From positions 170,420,147-170,484,146 of the forward strand of contig CM071597.1 in the NCBI GenBank assembly GCA_036435485.1: a stretch of DNA of 64,000 bases. The letters run 5' to 3'. The translations under genes were made by a program, and so were the position numbers. Below the pieces are notes generated by a model. That model made no database searches. It saw nothing but the letters and a program-made list of their open reading frames with translations, and had not been told where the DNA came from. Below, one piece after another: positions 45,067 through 59,000 of the stretch; within the stretch, counting starts at the first letter, position 1, and each line of letters begins with the position of its first letter. Source of the DNA: Saposhnikovia divaricata. Taxonomy: Eukaryota; Streptophyta; Magnoliopsida; Apiales; Apiaceae.

Positions 45067-47139
45067 ATGGCAGAAATTCCTTCTCCAACAATAGGCTCTA
45101 GTGCTGAGAAGGCTCAACCTGAAACTTTGAGCCGATATGAAACAATCAGGGTTCCTATTCTCAAGCCAGCAGAATACTCAACCTGAAAGGTGAAAATGGC
45201 TATGTTTCTGGAGGCTACAGATCCAGAATATCTTGACAGAATTTATGAAGGCCCTCATAAGCCTACAAAATTATCTGTTGTTACTGCTGGACAGGAAGCT
45301 AAATCTATTCCAAAGGAGAAGAAAGATTTGACTCCTGAGGACATTTCATCCATTGCTAAGGATGCAAATGTTAGACATCTGCTTCATAGTTCATTGGATA
45401 ATGTTATGTCTAACAAAGTGATTAATTGTAAAACTGCAAAAGAGATCTGGGATGCTTTGGAGGTTAGATGTCAGGGAACTGCTGTAATCAAGAAGAATAG
45501 AAGGAACATACTCACACAGGAGTATGAACACTTTGAGGTTAAATCTGAAGAATCAATGACAGAAACCTTTGACAGATTCTGTAAGCTACTTAATGATCTG
45601 TCACTGGTTAATAAAGAATATGATCTAGAAGATTCAAATCTCAAGTTTCTTCTTTCTCTACCTGAAAAGTGGGATGTTAAGACAACCACTATTAGAGACA
45701 ACTATGATCTGGCTGATACTGATATTGATGAGATCTATGGGTTGCTCAAGACTCATGAACTGGAAATGGAACAGAGAAGCTGAAGATCAGGCAGGAAGTC
45801 AAAGTCTGTTGCTCTAAGAGTTGAAGAAAGACCCTCAAAGAAGGAAGCATCAAGGAAAAAAGCAAAAGGAAAAGCTTTGGTCATTCATTCTGAAAGTGAG
45901 TCATCAAACTCTGATGTTGACTCTAACACAGATGGATCATCTGATTCTGAAGATGATGTGGAAATGATGCAAATGGCTGCTTTGATGGTAAAGACCTTCA
46001 AGAAGATGGGATTCAAGAACTTCAAGAAAGGGAAGAGATTCTCCAAGAATGATTCAAAGTCTGACAAGAAGAATTTCAGCAAATCTGAGAGAAAGGATAC
46101 CAAATCTGGGAAAAGAGACAAGTCTGAGATTCAATGCTACAAGTGTAAGGAGATGGGTCACTATGCTCCTGAGTGCAAGAAGGGTAAAACTGAGAAGGCA
46201 CTCTTCACTAAAGGCAGAGATTGGGCAGACACCTCTGACTCAGATGAGGATGTGAACTATGCTCTCATGGCTACTACTGTTGATGAAGCTGAAGATTCTG
46301 AAAACAAGGTACCTCTAACTACCTATGCTTATAATACTGATGATATAACTGAATTAAGAATATATCTTAAGGCTTTGCATATCAGTTATAGGGATCAGAC
46401 TTTAGAGAATGAGAGAATCAAAACTGAGAATTCTGAACTCAAAGAGAGAAATAAGGTTGTAGAAGAGCAACTTGCTAACATGCAGCAAGTTCAAAAGGAG
46501 AGAGATGATGCTGTCTATCTTGAACAAGAGTTGTTAATTAAGTATAAACAACTAGAATCTGAATTGGAGAGGGCAAATCACATTATTAAAACTTGGACTC
46601 ACTCTGGAAAAGACACTCAAGAAGTTTTTCAATCTGACACTGTGGGTCTAGGTTATTCTGAGGAAGATGGACTTTGGTTTCAGAATACAGTCAAGATTAG
46701 ACCACCTCTTCCACCTAAGAAATTTAGAACATTTGTTAATGGAATAAGTGAACCTAGGTTTGAATGTGGAAAAGAAGCTGTTAAAAAAGAACCAGTAAAA
46801 ACTAGTGTTAAACAGGTTAATATTGGTTTAATGACAGATAAACAACTCAAGCATAAGCTTAAGGAGTTAAAATCTGTTAAGAAACAGAAAGTGTCTAGAA
46901 AGAACAAAAATGATAAAGTAGGCATTACTCAAGGTAATTATCCAATGCTTTCTACTTTAGCTCCAAGAAAGACATGTCATAACTGTGGTAGCACTAACCA
47001 TTTTGCTAGCTTTTGCAGGAAGAACAAAAACATTAATTCTTTACCTTCCAAGTCTGAAGTAAAGAAAGATAATGTTAGAACTAGACCACAAACTTTATGC
47101 AAACACTGTGGAAGCACTTGGCATTCTATTTATACTTGA
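45067..47139 (+). pseudogene. SIRE gag
   Basis: A single frame of about 690 codons from MAEIPSPTIG, interrupted by TGA at 45184 (context EYST*KVKM, where copia gag has Trp) and at 45781 (S*RSGRK), and ended by TGA at 47137. Capsid blocks include ATDPEYLDRIYEGPHKP and AKEIWDALEVRCQGT. A CCHC zinc knuckle, CYKCKEMGHYAPEC, is at 46135-46176 and a second, CHNCGSTNHFASFC, at 46975-47016, with a third half-motif at the end. Between them is a coiled-coil-like Glu/Lys-rich stretch. Gag packages the element RNA in cytoplasmic particles. Confidence 0.85.
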
Positions 47140-47347
47140 AGAAATTATCATGCTATTTATCATAATTACTATGAACTGAAACCTAATCTGAAATGGGTTA
47201 GGGTTAATTCTGCAAGTGTAAACTCTGATAAAGTTACCTTAAACTCTGATAGTGTAGATTCCGCTGCTAAAGCTAACAAAATTAAGAAAGCCAAAGGATC
47301 CATGCAAGTCTGGATCCTTAAATCTAATCTTCAGTAATTGTTTGTGA

Positions 47348-48889
47348 TTGCAGGGCATCAGGGAAAGTATCCTAGTCGTGGACAGTGGATGTTCAGGACA
47401 CATGACTGGAAATAAAGCCCTGCTATCAGAGTATGTGGAGAAGGCTGGCCCAAGAGTTTCCTATGGAGATGGCAACATAGGATATACTCTGGGATATGGC
47501 AATATCAATCTTGGAAGTGTCATCATCACAAATGTAGCTCTGGTTCCAGGACTCAAGCATGATCTGCTATCTGTGAGTCAAATCTGTGACAGAGGTTTTC
47601 ATGTAGATTGTCAACCTGAATACTGTGAGGTTATTAGCAAAACCATAGGGAAAGTTGTTTTAGTTGGACAAAGGCGCAACAATATCTATGAAGCAAGCTT
47701 GTTGACAAACTTTGATGGAAAAACTATGTGCCTGTCAACAAGAATGTCCAATGAAGAGAGTTGGAAGTGGCATAAGAAACTCTCTCATTTGAATCTGAAC
47801 AACATCAATGAGCTGATAAGAAAGGATCTTGTTAGAGGACTTCCAAAGTCTTTGTTAAATGTTGATGATCTGTGTGATTCATGTCAAAAGGCCAAACAGA
47901 GGAAGACTTCTTTTAAGAGCAAGTCTGAATCTTCAATTGTTGATCCATATCATCTTCTACATGTTGATCTCTTTGGACCATTGAATGTCTTGTCAATTGG
48001 AAGGAAGAAATATGCTCTAGTCATTGTTGATGAATATACCAGATACACTTGGGTGTATTTTCTAGCAAAGAAGGATGAAACTGCATTAACTATGATGGAG
48101 CATGTAAAGCTGCTGGACAAAGGATCAAAACACAAAGTCAAAATAATCAGAAGTGATAATGGAACTGAATTCAGAAATGCAACAATGGAAGAATTCTGCA
48201 AGAACAGAGGATTGAAGCAAGAGTTTTCTGCACCTGGTACACCACAGCAAAATGGTGTAGTTGAGAGGAAGAACAGAACCTTGATAGAAGTTTCCAGAAC
48301 TATGCTTGATGAAGCAAAATTGCCAACCTATTTGTGGGCAGAAGCAGTTCAAACTTCCTATTTTACTCAAAATGCCACACTGATCAACAAGCATGGAAAA
48401 ACACCATATGAGATGGTGAGGGAAAAGAAGCCAAACCTGAAATATTTTCATATTTTTGGGTGCAAATGCTTTGTGTTGAAAACTCATCCTGAATAGTTGA
48501 CCAAATTTGAGTTAAAAGCAGATGAAGGAATTTTTGTTGGTTATCTAGTGTCAACCAAGGCATTCAGAGTTTATAATCTGAGAACAAGAGTGATTATGGA
48601 ATCTATTCATGTGTCATTTGATGATAAGAAAATCACTGGACTTGAAGATGTTGATGAACATGATCAGTTGCATTTAAAATATGAAGATCTAATCTCTGAT
48701 AAAATAAACTCTAATGAAACCAGTCCAACAAACTCTGTTGATGCAAACTCTGAACCTCTACTGGTACACACAGAAGAAAAAGTACAGTCAGAACAAAGAG
48801 GAGAACCAGTTGAGGGGGAGCATGATCATAGTGATGACTCAAATTTTGATAGTGAGTCAACTGAAAAATCTGGATCAAACTCACTCTGA
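47348..48889 (+). pseudogene. SIRE pol: protease and integrase
   Basis: The frame is +1 relative to gag. Protease has the catalytic VVDSGCSGHMTGN near 47375. The pre-integrase zinc region follows (WKWHKKLSHLNL, CDSCQKAKQRKT), then the integrase catalytic core with HVDLFGPLN, IRSDNGTEFRN and QQNGVVERKNR, and the block GKTPYEMVREKKPNLKYFH. A TAG at 48494 (HPE*LTKFE) replaces a codon that is usually Gln. The frame then continues as KADEGIFVGY into a Ser/Asn/Asp-rich linker and shifts near 48886. Confidence 0.88.
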
Positions 48890-50666
48890 TGACTCAAACT
48901 CTAATAGTCCAAAGTCTGACAGTTCAAACTCTGAGCGATCAAATTCAGGGGGAGCCTCAGAGAATGAAGAAAGGCAACAATATGATCAGGAGAAAATTGA
49001 TCAAGGGGGAGGATCAACTGTTGACAGAAGTCATTTACCTTCAGCTAGGAAATGGATAAAATCTCATACACCTGATCTAATAATTGGAGATCCAGATGCA
49101 AAAGTCAAGACAAGAAGTGCTACAACAAATGAATGTTTGTTTCATGCATTCTTGTCTAAAAATGAGCCAAAGAAAGTGGAAGAAGCTCTTCAAGATGCTG
49201 ACTGGATAATAGCAATGCAGGAGGAGTTAAATGAATTTGAGAGGAATGAAGTATGGACCCTTGTACCTAGACCAAAGAATAGATCTGTTGTTGGTACTAG
49301 ATAGGTTTTCAGAAACAAAACTGACAGTGATGGGGTTGTTACAAGAAACAAGGCCAGACTTGTGGCCAAAGGCTATTCACAGCAAGAAGGCATTGACTAT
49401 GATGAAACTTTTGCTCTAGTTACAAGGTTGGAGGCAATAAGAATCTTTCTAGCATATGCTTCTCACAAGAAATTCAAGGTTTTTCAGATGGATGTGAAAA
49501 GTGCTTTTCTGAATGGAAAAATTGAAGAAGAAGTGTTTGTTGAGCAACCACAAGGATTTGTAGATCCCAAGTATCCAGATTATTTCTACACTATGGACTT
49601 AAGCAGGCACCAAGAGCATGGTATGAAACTCTAGCTCAATTTCTTATAGAAAGTGGGTTCAACAGAGGTACAATTGATAAAACCTTGTTCTACTTCAATC
49701 TTGGTAGTGATCTGTTGTTAGTTCAAATATATGTAGATGACATAATTTTTGGATCTACTAATGATAAACTCTGTAAGAAGTTTGCCAAACTCATGCAGTC
49801 TAGGTATCAAATGAGCATGATGGGAGAGCTTAGTTATTTTCTAGGGCTACAGGTGAAGCAAACCGATGATGGGATCTTTATCAATCAAGCAAAATATACC
49901 AGAAATCTTCTCAAGAAATTTGGCATGCTTGACTGCAACAACTCCCATGGCAACAGCAACAAAGTTGGATAAAGACACAGGTTCACCAGTGGATATGACA
50001 AGCTATAGAGGGATGATTGGGTCTCTTTTTTATCTAACAGCAAGCAGACCTGACATTATGTATGCAACATGTCTTTGTGCAAGATTTCAGGGAGATCCAA
50101 GAGAACCACATCTAACAGCTGTAAAGAGAATTTTCAAATATCTTAGGGGCACCATAACTTTAGGTTTGTGGTATCCAAGAGAATCAGACTTCAAGCTACT
50201 TGGTTACTCTGATGCAAACTTTGCAGGCTGTAAGATAGATAGAAAAAGTACCAGTGGAAGTTGTCAATTTCTTGGTCATACACTTGTTTCTTGGTACAGC
50301 AAGAAACAGAAATCAATCTCTACATCTACAGCTGAAGCAGAGTATATTACTGCTGGTAGCTGTTGTGCACAGATTCTTTGGATGAAGAATCAATTACTGG
50401 ATTATGGATTGAGGTACAGTAAAATACCTATTTACTGTGATAATCAAAGTGCTATTGCTATGACAGGTAATCCAGTACAACATTCAATGACCAAGAACAT
50501 CAGCATAAGGTACCATTTTATCAGAGAACATGTAGAGGAATGGAATATTGAGCTTCATTTTATGTCTACAGAACAACAGCTTGCAGATATCTTCACCAAG
50601 CCATTGAGTGAAGCTGTATTTACAAGACTGGTAAATGAACTAGGGATGGTTTCTGGCTTTGACTAG
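48890..50666 (+). pseudogene. SIRE pol: reverse transcriptase and RNase H
   Basis: After the linker, the RT blocks are DADWIIAMQEELNEFERNEV, KARLVAKGYSQQEGIDYDE, FQMDVKSAFLNGKIEEEVFV and the catalytic QIYVDDIIFGS. RNase H shows GYSDANFAGCK, STSTAEAEYITAGSC, YCDNQSAIAM and ADIFTKPLSEA. Breaks are a TAG at 49302 (GTR*VFRNK, Trp expected), a small deletion near 49590 that removes the residues before YGLKQAPRAWYET, and a frame slip near 49937. The C-terminal 266 codons to the TAG at 50664 are open. Confidence 0.88.
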
Positions 50667-52036
50667 AGATATTGGTTAGACTCAAAATTCTACTTATGTA
50701 CTGTGTTGCTCATATTTCTATGGTATGTTAAACTCTGCCATGCAAACTCTGCTCGATGACTGTTAAACTCTATTAGCATGCTCTGTAAGTCATACACTGT
50801 TGACATGTTGGATAAACTCTAATAAACTCTGAAAATGTTTTTGTCTGAATGTTAATACCAATGAAGAAATGTGTAAGAAACATTATTCTAAGTAATTAAT
50901 CATGAATCCTTCTAAGTTATTTGTGATCTAATCTTAGATTGTGCAGAAAATTAACACAGCATGATACTGTTTCATATTTATAGCATCTCTTAGTTTATTT
51001 ATCCTAAACTCTGATTCTGTAAATACTGTGTGCATTGCCTCTCATGAATAATTTCTGATGTTGATGAGCTCTAAACTCTGTTAGTTATACACTGTTAAAT
51101 TAGATTCTATTATTAGAATAACCCCAAAGCTTATATATATAGACTGTTAGAACTCCTTTGAAATCATGTTTGTAACTAGAACGACCCAGGAACTTACTCA
51201 TATATAGTAAGGGCTAAAATTCTCTAATTTTTTGTGACTAGTCGAAGACTAGGAAGATCTAAGAACTTATCAAACTAATAAGGGCTAAAATTATAGGATT
51301 TTTGGTGACTAGTTCCAACCTCTGATTACTGGAGAAATTTAAAAAAAATAGGGGGTTATAAATTAATTAAATATTACTGTATATAAATCGTTTACTACAG
51401 AGTTTAGCATTCATCATACATTCAGTGTTTACTATGAGAGTTTGTGCATACAGTGTTTACTGATTTACTTTATGGATTTTATGAAATACTAGATGCTCTA
51501 AATACTGATACAGTAAACTCTGCTATACACACACTCATGTTCATAACTGTGCAGTGTTTGAAAGGATTACAGTAATAAAGTTGGAGAATTGACAAACACT
51601 ATTGGATTCTGTTGAGTACTCTAAGGTAATATTTTATTTCAGACAAAACATATACTTGGAGTACAAAAAGAGTTTTTGAAATTTGCATGTGATACGTGCC
51701 AACTGTTTAATGGTGTCAGACAGTTAAAGCGTATTGGTAATAGGAGAAAGAATAGCAGTAATAATAGGCATTATTACTGCGCGTGTAAACGACTGTTCCA
51801 CTATTTACGTGACACGTGTCCCACTCACACACTTAACAAGAAATTGGTTGCGTGTTTAATGTCTAAAACGATTAGGTTTTTAATTTTCAATTACAAATCT
51901 AATCACACTCGGTTCAATATTCACTTTTTCACTTTTACACCCACTTTACACACAATTTCTCTGTTATTTTCACTTAAGCATTTTCACAAACACTTTTCTA
52001 CACATTCTCTTTTCTCATAATTTCTTAACTGTTCTA
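50667..52036 (+). mobile_element. SIRE spacer between pol and third ORF
   Basis: 1.4 kb with no open frame of note except a chance 114-codon stretch ending at 52020. It is rich in the octamer AAACTCTG (50730, 50744, 50824, 51006, 51073, 51515) with one reverse copy at 51398. A splice acceptor or internal promoter for the third ORF would be expected here. Direct near-repeats around AAGGGCTAAAATT lie at about 51208 and 51281. Confidence 0.6.
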
Positions 52037-55000
52037 ATGGCATCCAAGACTTTTGTTGCTCAGGGATTATCTTTTGTTCCTAACAACTATGCAGCACCAC
52101 TATTTCATTTGATTCAGAACTTCCTAAGGGATTCTGAAATAGGTCAAGCTCTTGTTCAACCTACAAAACTTTCTGCCACACAAATCTCTACTTTCTGGCG
52201 AAACTCTGTTTATGATGATGGTGGAGAGAATGGGACTCCATCCATTGTGTTTACTCATGAAGATCAAGAGTTTGTAATCACTCCGGCAACTGTTCGAGAT
52301 GTTATGGATTTTGACACTCACACCTCATACGCTGTGGCTGGTGAGAATGAACTGAAGGAAATGTTACAATAGTTGCGGTTTTCTGGCCCTTTGGACAAGC
52401 TCGGTAATGTTAAAAGGCCAGGGCTCAGGAAAGAGTGGAGCTTTTTCTTTGACTGCATCACTAGAGCGTTCGGGAAGAAAGTCACCAACTGGGATGCAAT
52501 TCCCACTGATAGTCTTCAAATCGGGTATTCTCTTCTCAATGGGAGTAACTTTGATTTTGGTAGATTAGTTCTTACGAATCTAGGTGAAAAACTAGCAGAG
52601 TCTAATACAACTGTCTATTTCTCACGTTTTTGTCAAAGTTTATTCTCTGCTTTTTTGCCTAATGTGGACATTTCTGATGAGGATGTCATTTAACCTTTCC
52701 AAGTCCATAAGAGAATGTTCTCTGACTTGACAAACAAAGATGCCAATAAGGATCAAGTTCCAGAGTTTATTTTTCCTCTTGCCCTCAGAAACTTTCTCAA
52801 TCAACCACAGGAACCACAAGCACAAGCACCTGAACCTGTACTTGAACCTTCACAGCCAAATTCTCAACCTACAAACACTGAACCTCACATAACCCTAAAC
52901 ACTGAACCTACCTCTAAACCCACATCTACATTCACTCTATCCACTGTTGCTAATACTTCACAACCTCAAACTTCATCCCAATTACAAACTCAATCTTCAT
53001 CTCAACCACAACCTCAACCTCGACCACAATCCAAAAAGTCAAGGAAATACAAGGCCATAAGACCACCCAGAAAGCACAGGACTGCTGAAGCTCCTAGGCC
53101 AAAGAGAGCTAGAAAGGAAAGAGCAAACAGACCTCCATCTCCATCTACTCTAGATGATTCTATTTCAGAAGAAGAAAGAACAGAAGTGCTTCAAGTTAAA
53201 AGGAGGAGACTGACTATTGAAGAGTCTGATGAAGAAGTGAATGTTGAAGCTCCAGAGGATATCTCTAAGGAGACTCCTGCTGTTGAGACAACTATTGATT
53301 CAGAACCTACTATAGCAAAACCTGAACTCAGAGTTAATGAACCAGTACTTGCTGAGGTTCCAGTTGAAAATGATGATAGAACTGAGTTACCTGAAATGGA
53401 AGACTTTGATGAAAATTTTATGTCATTCTCTGTTGAAGTTGAAGATCCTATTCCAACATCCATGGCTGCAAACTCTCCTGAAACTGGTGCTGCAGATCAA
53501 CCTACTGTGGTGCTCGAAGAAACAGAGGTTGCATCTCACACAGAGTTATTCTCTGATGCACATCAAATCTCAGACCATGGTGAGGAAATTAATCAGCCTG
53601 CTAAATCTGTTTCATCAGATATTGTCACGACAAACTTTGTCAATCCAGAAAAATAGGTTGCTCAAGAAGAACCTATTCTTGAATTTAATGAAGAAACTGC
53701 CTCAGTTGCAGATGTTGATGATTCTGAAAATGATTCTTCTAAAGAAGTGAGTGCAGACGCTGGATCTGCTCCAAATGTTGAAGTTCAAACTGATGGACTG
53801 AAAACAGGGGAGAAGACAGACTTTGTTGGACCTTCTGCAAGAGAAATTGAAGATCATTACATGGTAAAACAATCTGTAGAATGGTACAAGGATGATTTTA
53901 TATTTCCTACTGGAAGAGCAGCTGATTTTCTCAGGGATAATTCTAAGAAGATTTCAAATCCAGACATTCTGACATGCTTACAAGGCACAGTGATTCAGGT
54001 TAAGGCCTTGAATCACAGATTTAATGAAAATCAGAAATCCATTATAGATCTGAGAAATGAAGTTGTAAGTAGAGAGATGACTCTACAGAGAGACAACAAC
54101 AAAATGTTTCAAAATTTATCAAAAGCTCAAGAGACTCTACTTCAGAGATTGGGTAAAGTTGAAGAAAATCAGTCTGTTATGTCTGCTAAAATTGATTCCA
54201 TTGCTACCTCCTTGGAATTGATTACATCTATACTCATTCCTGATGATGTCAAAAAGGGGGAGAGAGTTGCTAAGTCAAAATGCAAGTCTGCTCAAACTCT
54301 GATCAAAAAGGATGATGCTGGAGATGGAGGAGCAAGTAATAAAGGCAAGGGTAAAGCTGAAGAAAGTCAAACTCTGAAATCAAGCAAGTCTTCTAAATCA
54401 CAGTTTGCTGGAATAAACATTGATACTCAAGGTAATTCAAAGACCAAGAGTTTGATATTAACTTCAAATCCACAGACTGATGAGGAGTTGGCTGCTAAGA
54501 TGTTTTTTGAAGAGAATGAAAAGGGAGTTACACTTGCAGATGTTCAAGCTCAAGAGAAAATGTTTCTAGCAGAACATCAGAAAGCTTTGAAATCTGGGAA
54601 GTCTAAGAAAAATGAGAAAGCTGCTAAGCCTGTTCTTAAAGGCATTGAAATCAAAGAACAAGTTGGTGCTGATCAAAGGATGCAGGTATCCAGAAAACCA
54701 ACAGATACAGCTTCTAAGCAAAAGCTGAAAGGCATTGCTGAAGAAGAAAGAATTTCGAAGAAGGCAAGTACAACCTCTGTTTCTACACAAGTTGTACAGA
54801 AGAAAGAAAACACAACCTCTGTTGCTACATAAGTTGTGTCTACACCTCTATCTTCTCAGTTGAAGTCAGTCTTTGGAAAAGGAACACTTCATGATCCACA
54901 TCTAGTACCTGGAGCTCCTATGGATTTTATTGATGGAAGAGCCTTATCTGGTAAGATTGGAAACAATAAAGCTGGCCTAGGCTCACAGAGAGATAAAAGG

Positions 55001-55636
55001 CAACGTACTGGTCCTAGAGATCCTTCTTCACTGGCTGTTCCAGGTCATGGTGTCACTCAAGAGAGTTTGGACAGACTGGAATCAGTATAGTTAGTTTATC
55101 AGAAGAGTTTAAAGAAAGATTTTCTCTTATACTTTATGGCTGATGGGACAGTATTTAAAATTGGTGAGAATGATATTGGTTTGAAATATTGGGAAGAATT
55201 AGAACATGTTCTGTATCTTTTCAAGGTGAATAATCGAATGACTCAATCAGTTGCAAATGTGCTCAGATAGAAAATGCTTCAAAATTTGGCAATTAGAGGA
55301 ATGAAGTATAACAGCAGATATGTTCCTAAGTACAGAGACTGGAATGGAAATATCATTGAAATGAAGAAGGGTACTACAAAGCTGAAGACTGATCTGGGAA
55401 TCACAGTTCTTGATTTCAACTCACAGTCAGAGGAAGTAAAATTTATCAGACTGGGAAATGATATGAGGAGGAACAAAATCTACGATCTAAGATCTGCTAT
55501 TTATCAGACTGATGAGAGTGATCCTCAGTTGAGAGAGATCAAGGAAGCTATGAAGATTGAACTTGAAAATGCAGAGAGAAGATTGCTTGTAGACTATCTT
55601 AGAGCAACACCAGATCTTGAGGAGATTAGAGATTGA
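52037..55636 (+). pseudogene. SIRE third ORF (downstream of pol), about 1,200 codons
   Basis: One frame runs from MASKTFVAQGLSFVPNNYAA to EEIRD with no frameshift, but with stops at 52370, 52691, 53654, 54830, 55088 and 55259. The first ~220 residues look globular (TPSIVFTHEDQEFVITPATV, DSLQIGYSLLNGS). A Pro/Gln/Thr-rich linker, a basic patch KRARKERANR and an acidic Glu-rich region follow. Next comes a likely coiled coil (LSKAQETLLQRLGKVEENQS) and a conserved-looking C-terminal domain (WEELEHVLYLFKVNNRMTQS). SIRE elements carry an env-like ORF here, but I see no convincing signal peptide or membrane segment. It may be a structural or RNA-binding accessory protein; the function is unknown. 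Confidence 0.7.
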
Positions 55637-55776
55637 AGTCTGTAAGAATTTTCTTGTTTTCTGTAGATTTTTGTTAAGTAGAAGCTTAAACTCTGTTTGT
55701 ATATTTAACACTGTGTTTGTGTATTTGTTTTGACATCATCAATTACTGTAAACTTGTACATTTTTGCTAATGAACA

Positions 55777-55789
55777 AGTTGGGGGAGAT
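55777..55789 (+). other. SIRE polypurine tract
   Basis: AAGTTGGGGGAGAT directly precedes the 3' LTR and is the expected plus-strand primer. Confidence 0.85.
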
Positions 55790-56027
55790 TGTTAGAAATA
55801 ATTGATGAGAACAGTGTTTAAGAGCTACAGCGACAAATCAGAGTTTAGCTGGAAGCAATCAGAGTTTAGTTAAACAATGACAATGGAAGCTCGACAGAGT
55901 TTAGTTAAACTCTGTCTGGAGGAAGCACATCTCCAGTAAACAGTGATTAAAGATTAATTGAAGATAATTATGGAAGCAATATCTTTACAGATTGGATAGC
56001 TGTTAAAGAGATTGAGTTGACTTAGGA
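55790..56027 (+). repeat. SIRE 3' LTR, first part
   Basis: Matches 44481-44721 of the 5' LTR, including the 9-base hairpin at 55895-55914. It is interrupted after TTAGGA by the nested LTR. Confidence 0.92.
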
Positions 56028-59000
56028 TGTAACACCCTCACTTGCCAACAATAATAATATAAACTTTTATACTCAATTAAACATTAATATAGAAGAAATT
56101 TTAGAAATTTCGGCATGATGTAATCATAAACCGAACTAACCACCTGCTCAAACAACTAAGTATAACTAAAACAGTCCACATGCACAAGTTATACTAAACC
56201 ATAAGGAAATAAAACCATACCAACCCAGACCGCTCACAGGTCACTGTATGAAACAACTACCAATAGCTATTACAACCCAGAACTGAATCAAATAATATAC
56301 AACCCGTTAAATATGATAATCTGCCTACAAATACAGACATAATATAAACAAAGATATATGCTCACTACCCATCCAACCACCTCAACCCTCTGACTGCCTC
56401 GGTGACTACCCCAACCAGACGGGCCACTTCTTCTAGACATCTTCAGGCTTAGCTGAGGAAACAGAATTAGCAAGCAAGTGAGCCAAAATGCTCAGCAAGT
56501 ATATATATTTTTAATTAAAAACATCAACAACTGAAATGGCTGCAAGATTGTCAAGAATTAACAATCAACATTATATAAGCTCAACTGAAAGTTCATCTTT
56601 TGTCTGAATCATAAAATAGAAGAGGATTGGACTATCATGCATTTTATAATTAAAAACAATTATAAGGTTAGGCTGCTGATCAGTCACGCACTAACCCCGG
56701 ACAAACGCACACAGCAATGTCCTTAATGGATCCACGACACACATTGGCCTTAATAATTTCTGACCACGAATCTGGTCCGACCCTTACGGTCCACATTTTT
56801 AAAAAAACTAACAGTCCAATCCTAACTAAACATCAGGTGTCGGAACAATCGACCACCTCAACTGCCAAACACCCTGGACACTTTCGTTCCAGGTTAACAT
56901 CTCAAATCTCACCAAGTAGAATAAGGTCGGGTAATCTCTGAATTAAGTATCGACAAGTTCGATATGGCAAAAGGGTATTGATTTAAGTCAAGCTACTAAA
57001 GGATCAACGAAAACGATATAATCGACTTGGGGGTATAACAATTGAATATTCAAAATTAATGGAAATTATCAGAGCAGTTATATCAAGGATAAATCAAATG
57101 CATAAGAATCAAGTTATGATAATCGTAATTCGCTGGAAATATAAGTGAAATGGTTTACTTGAAAGGGAGGTGGAATAATATACTTGTAAGGAATATGGAT
57201 GTAAATCAATTCACTAAAAGCATCAACAACTCAGTAGAATCAATTTGGGGTATAACAATTAAGTATTCGAAATTTCGGGAAATTAACGGAACAATTATAT
57301 CAAGAGTAATTCGAATAAGCATATGAATCAGGTTTTTATAATCATAACTCATTTAAAAGATAATTGAAGCAATTTACTTGCCTTAACTAGAAAATCACAG
57401 AATCTGAAGTGTCTTTACGTCCTCAACTTTAGCCTTCCCTTTATCCACGGAATCTACACACAATACAACACTATTTTAGAATCATGCTCAATATTCGCTA
57501 ATCAAAATAAACATTCCACTTAGTCTACCCTTGCGAATAGTTCCCTAATTTATGCTTATTTACTCATATAATCACATTAACACATACTACATAGATTTTA
57601 AAATATGAAGCCCGACTCACAACTCGTATAAATTGTATAATTATACATACTCATTTCCAAGAAATGATTTTAATATATTTTAGAAAAATTTTGACGGCAT
57701 CCCCTTTATACGGGGGACTGCCAGTCGGGATACAGCCGACACAACCAACACAAATATCAATTACCAATCGAATCCATAATTATTATCCAATCCCAATTCA
57801 CATTCCAATTCACTGATTCATAATCTAGTACAATTTAAGCAATTAATAACAACTCGATAATAAATTACAATTTATTAGGTAAATAATAAATAATAAATAT
57901 TAAATATTTTTTTGGTTCAGAAAATAATCATCATCGCCAATTACCATCGACTCAATTTATTTTTAATATCATTGTCGATGGGGCAAAGTCCCGGAGGTAC
58001 CCATTTTCGGGTTTCCAATCACGAAACTCTACCAATAACATATTAAACATCATACATAATCGAATAAAAGAAACCAGGCTGCACATTCCAGAAAACAGTA
58101 AATCCCGAAGTGAGCTACTCGAATTTATACAAAAATATATAACATCACATACGGCTGGCAAAGTATGGCAAGAACAAGGACGATTAGTTCGTCATCAACG
58201 CCTAAAAAATCGAAGCTTACAACAGCATATCAATACACACGCGTAGGCAACTCAGTACATTCACCCACACACACCCGACATCATACAAACGCACACACAC
58301 GACACAGTAGTGACATACGATTTACACACACACTGACTCACAAACACAACGATTCACGCATACCATAGCTCATAGATACACACGCACACATGCGGCGACA
58401 CACACACACCACACATCGATTCATCACACACTCACGCGGGTTTGCAAGAAGACAGAGGAAAGGTGAGGAACTTTACCCCCCCCAGACGTGAACTGCAATC
58501 ACCAAGAGGAATTTAATCGGAGAAAACAAGAGGGAGAGATGAAAGAACAGAGAAAGTGAGGGAGAGATTGAGAGTGAATTCCCGAAAATTCCAGAGAGAG
58601 CGAGAGATTGATGCTATGTTTGGTTTTTGGGAAAGTCTAATTAGGGATTGGGCTATATCTGATTTGGGGAGGAATTTTAAAAAAAAAAAACATTTTGAAG
58701 AATTATTTTAAGTGAAACTCATAAAATAAATCTTTAAAATCACAATTAATTACAAAAATAGGTGGAATATTAAATTTTAAAATTTTAAAATAAAGAATGT
58801 AAAATTACGATTACCCACATATTTTTAAAATGTTTTTAGGATTAAAAACGGATTAAATACGGATTTTACAAGATTAAATCCTTAAGTTGGAAAATAATTC
58901 GTAAAATCATTTTAAAATCCTTGAAACCCAAAAATAATTCACCAAGTATTTTTAAAAGTCATATAAACTAATAAAATCAATAATGAAAAAGATTTCAGGA

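Noticed and set aside
51676..52020. 114-codon frame just before the SIRE third ORF
   Set aside because: Its composition (Thr/Phe/His/Ser-rich) looks like untranslated leader read by chance, and it ends before the MASKTF start.
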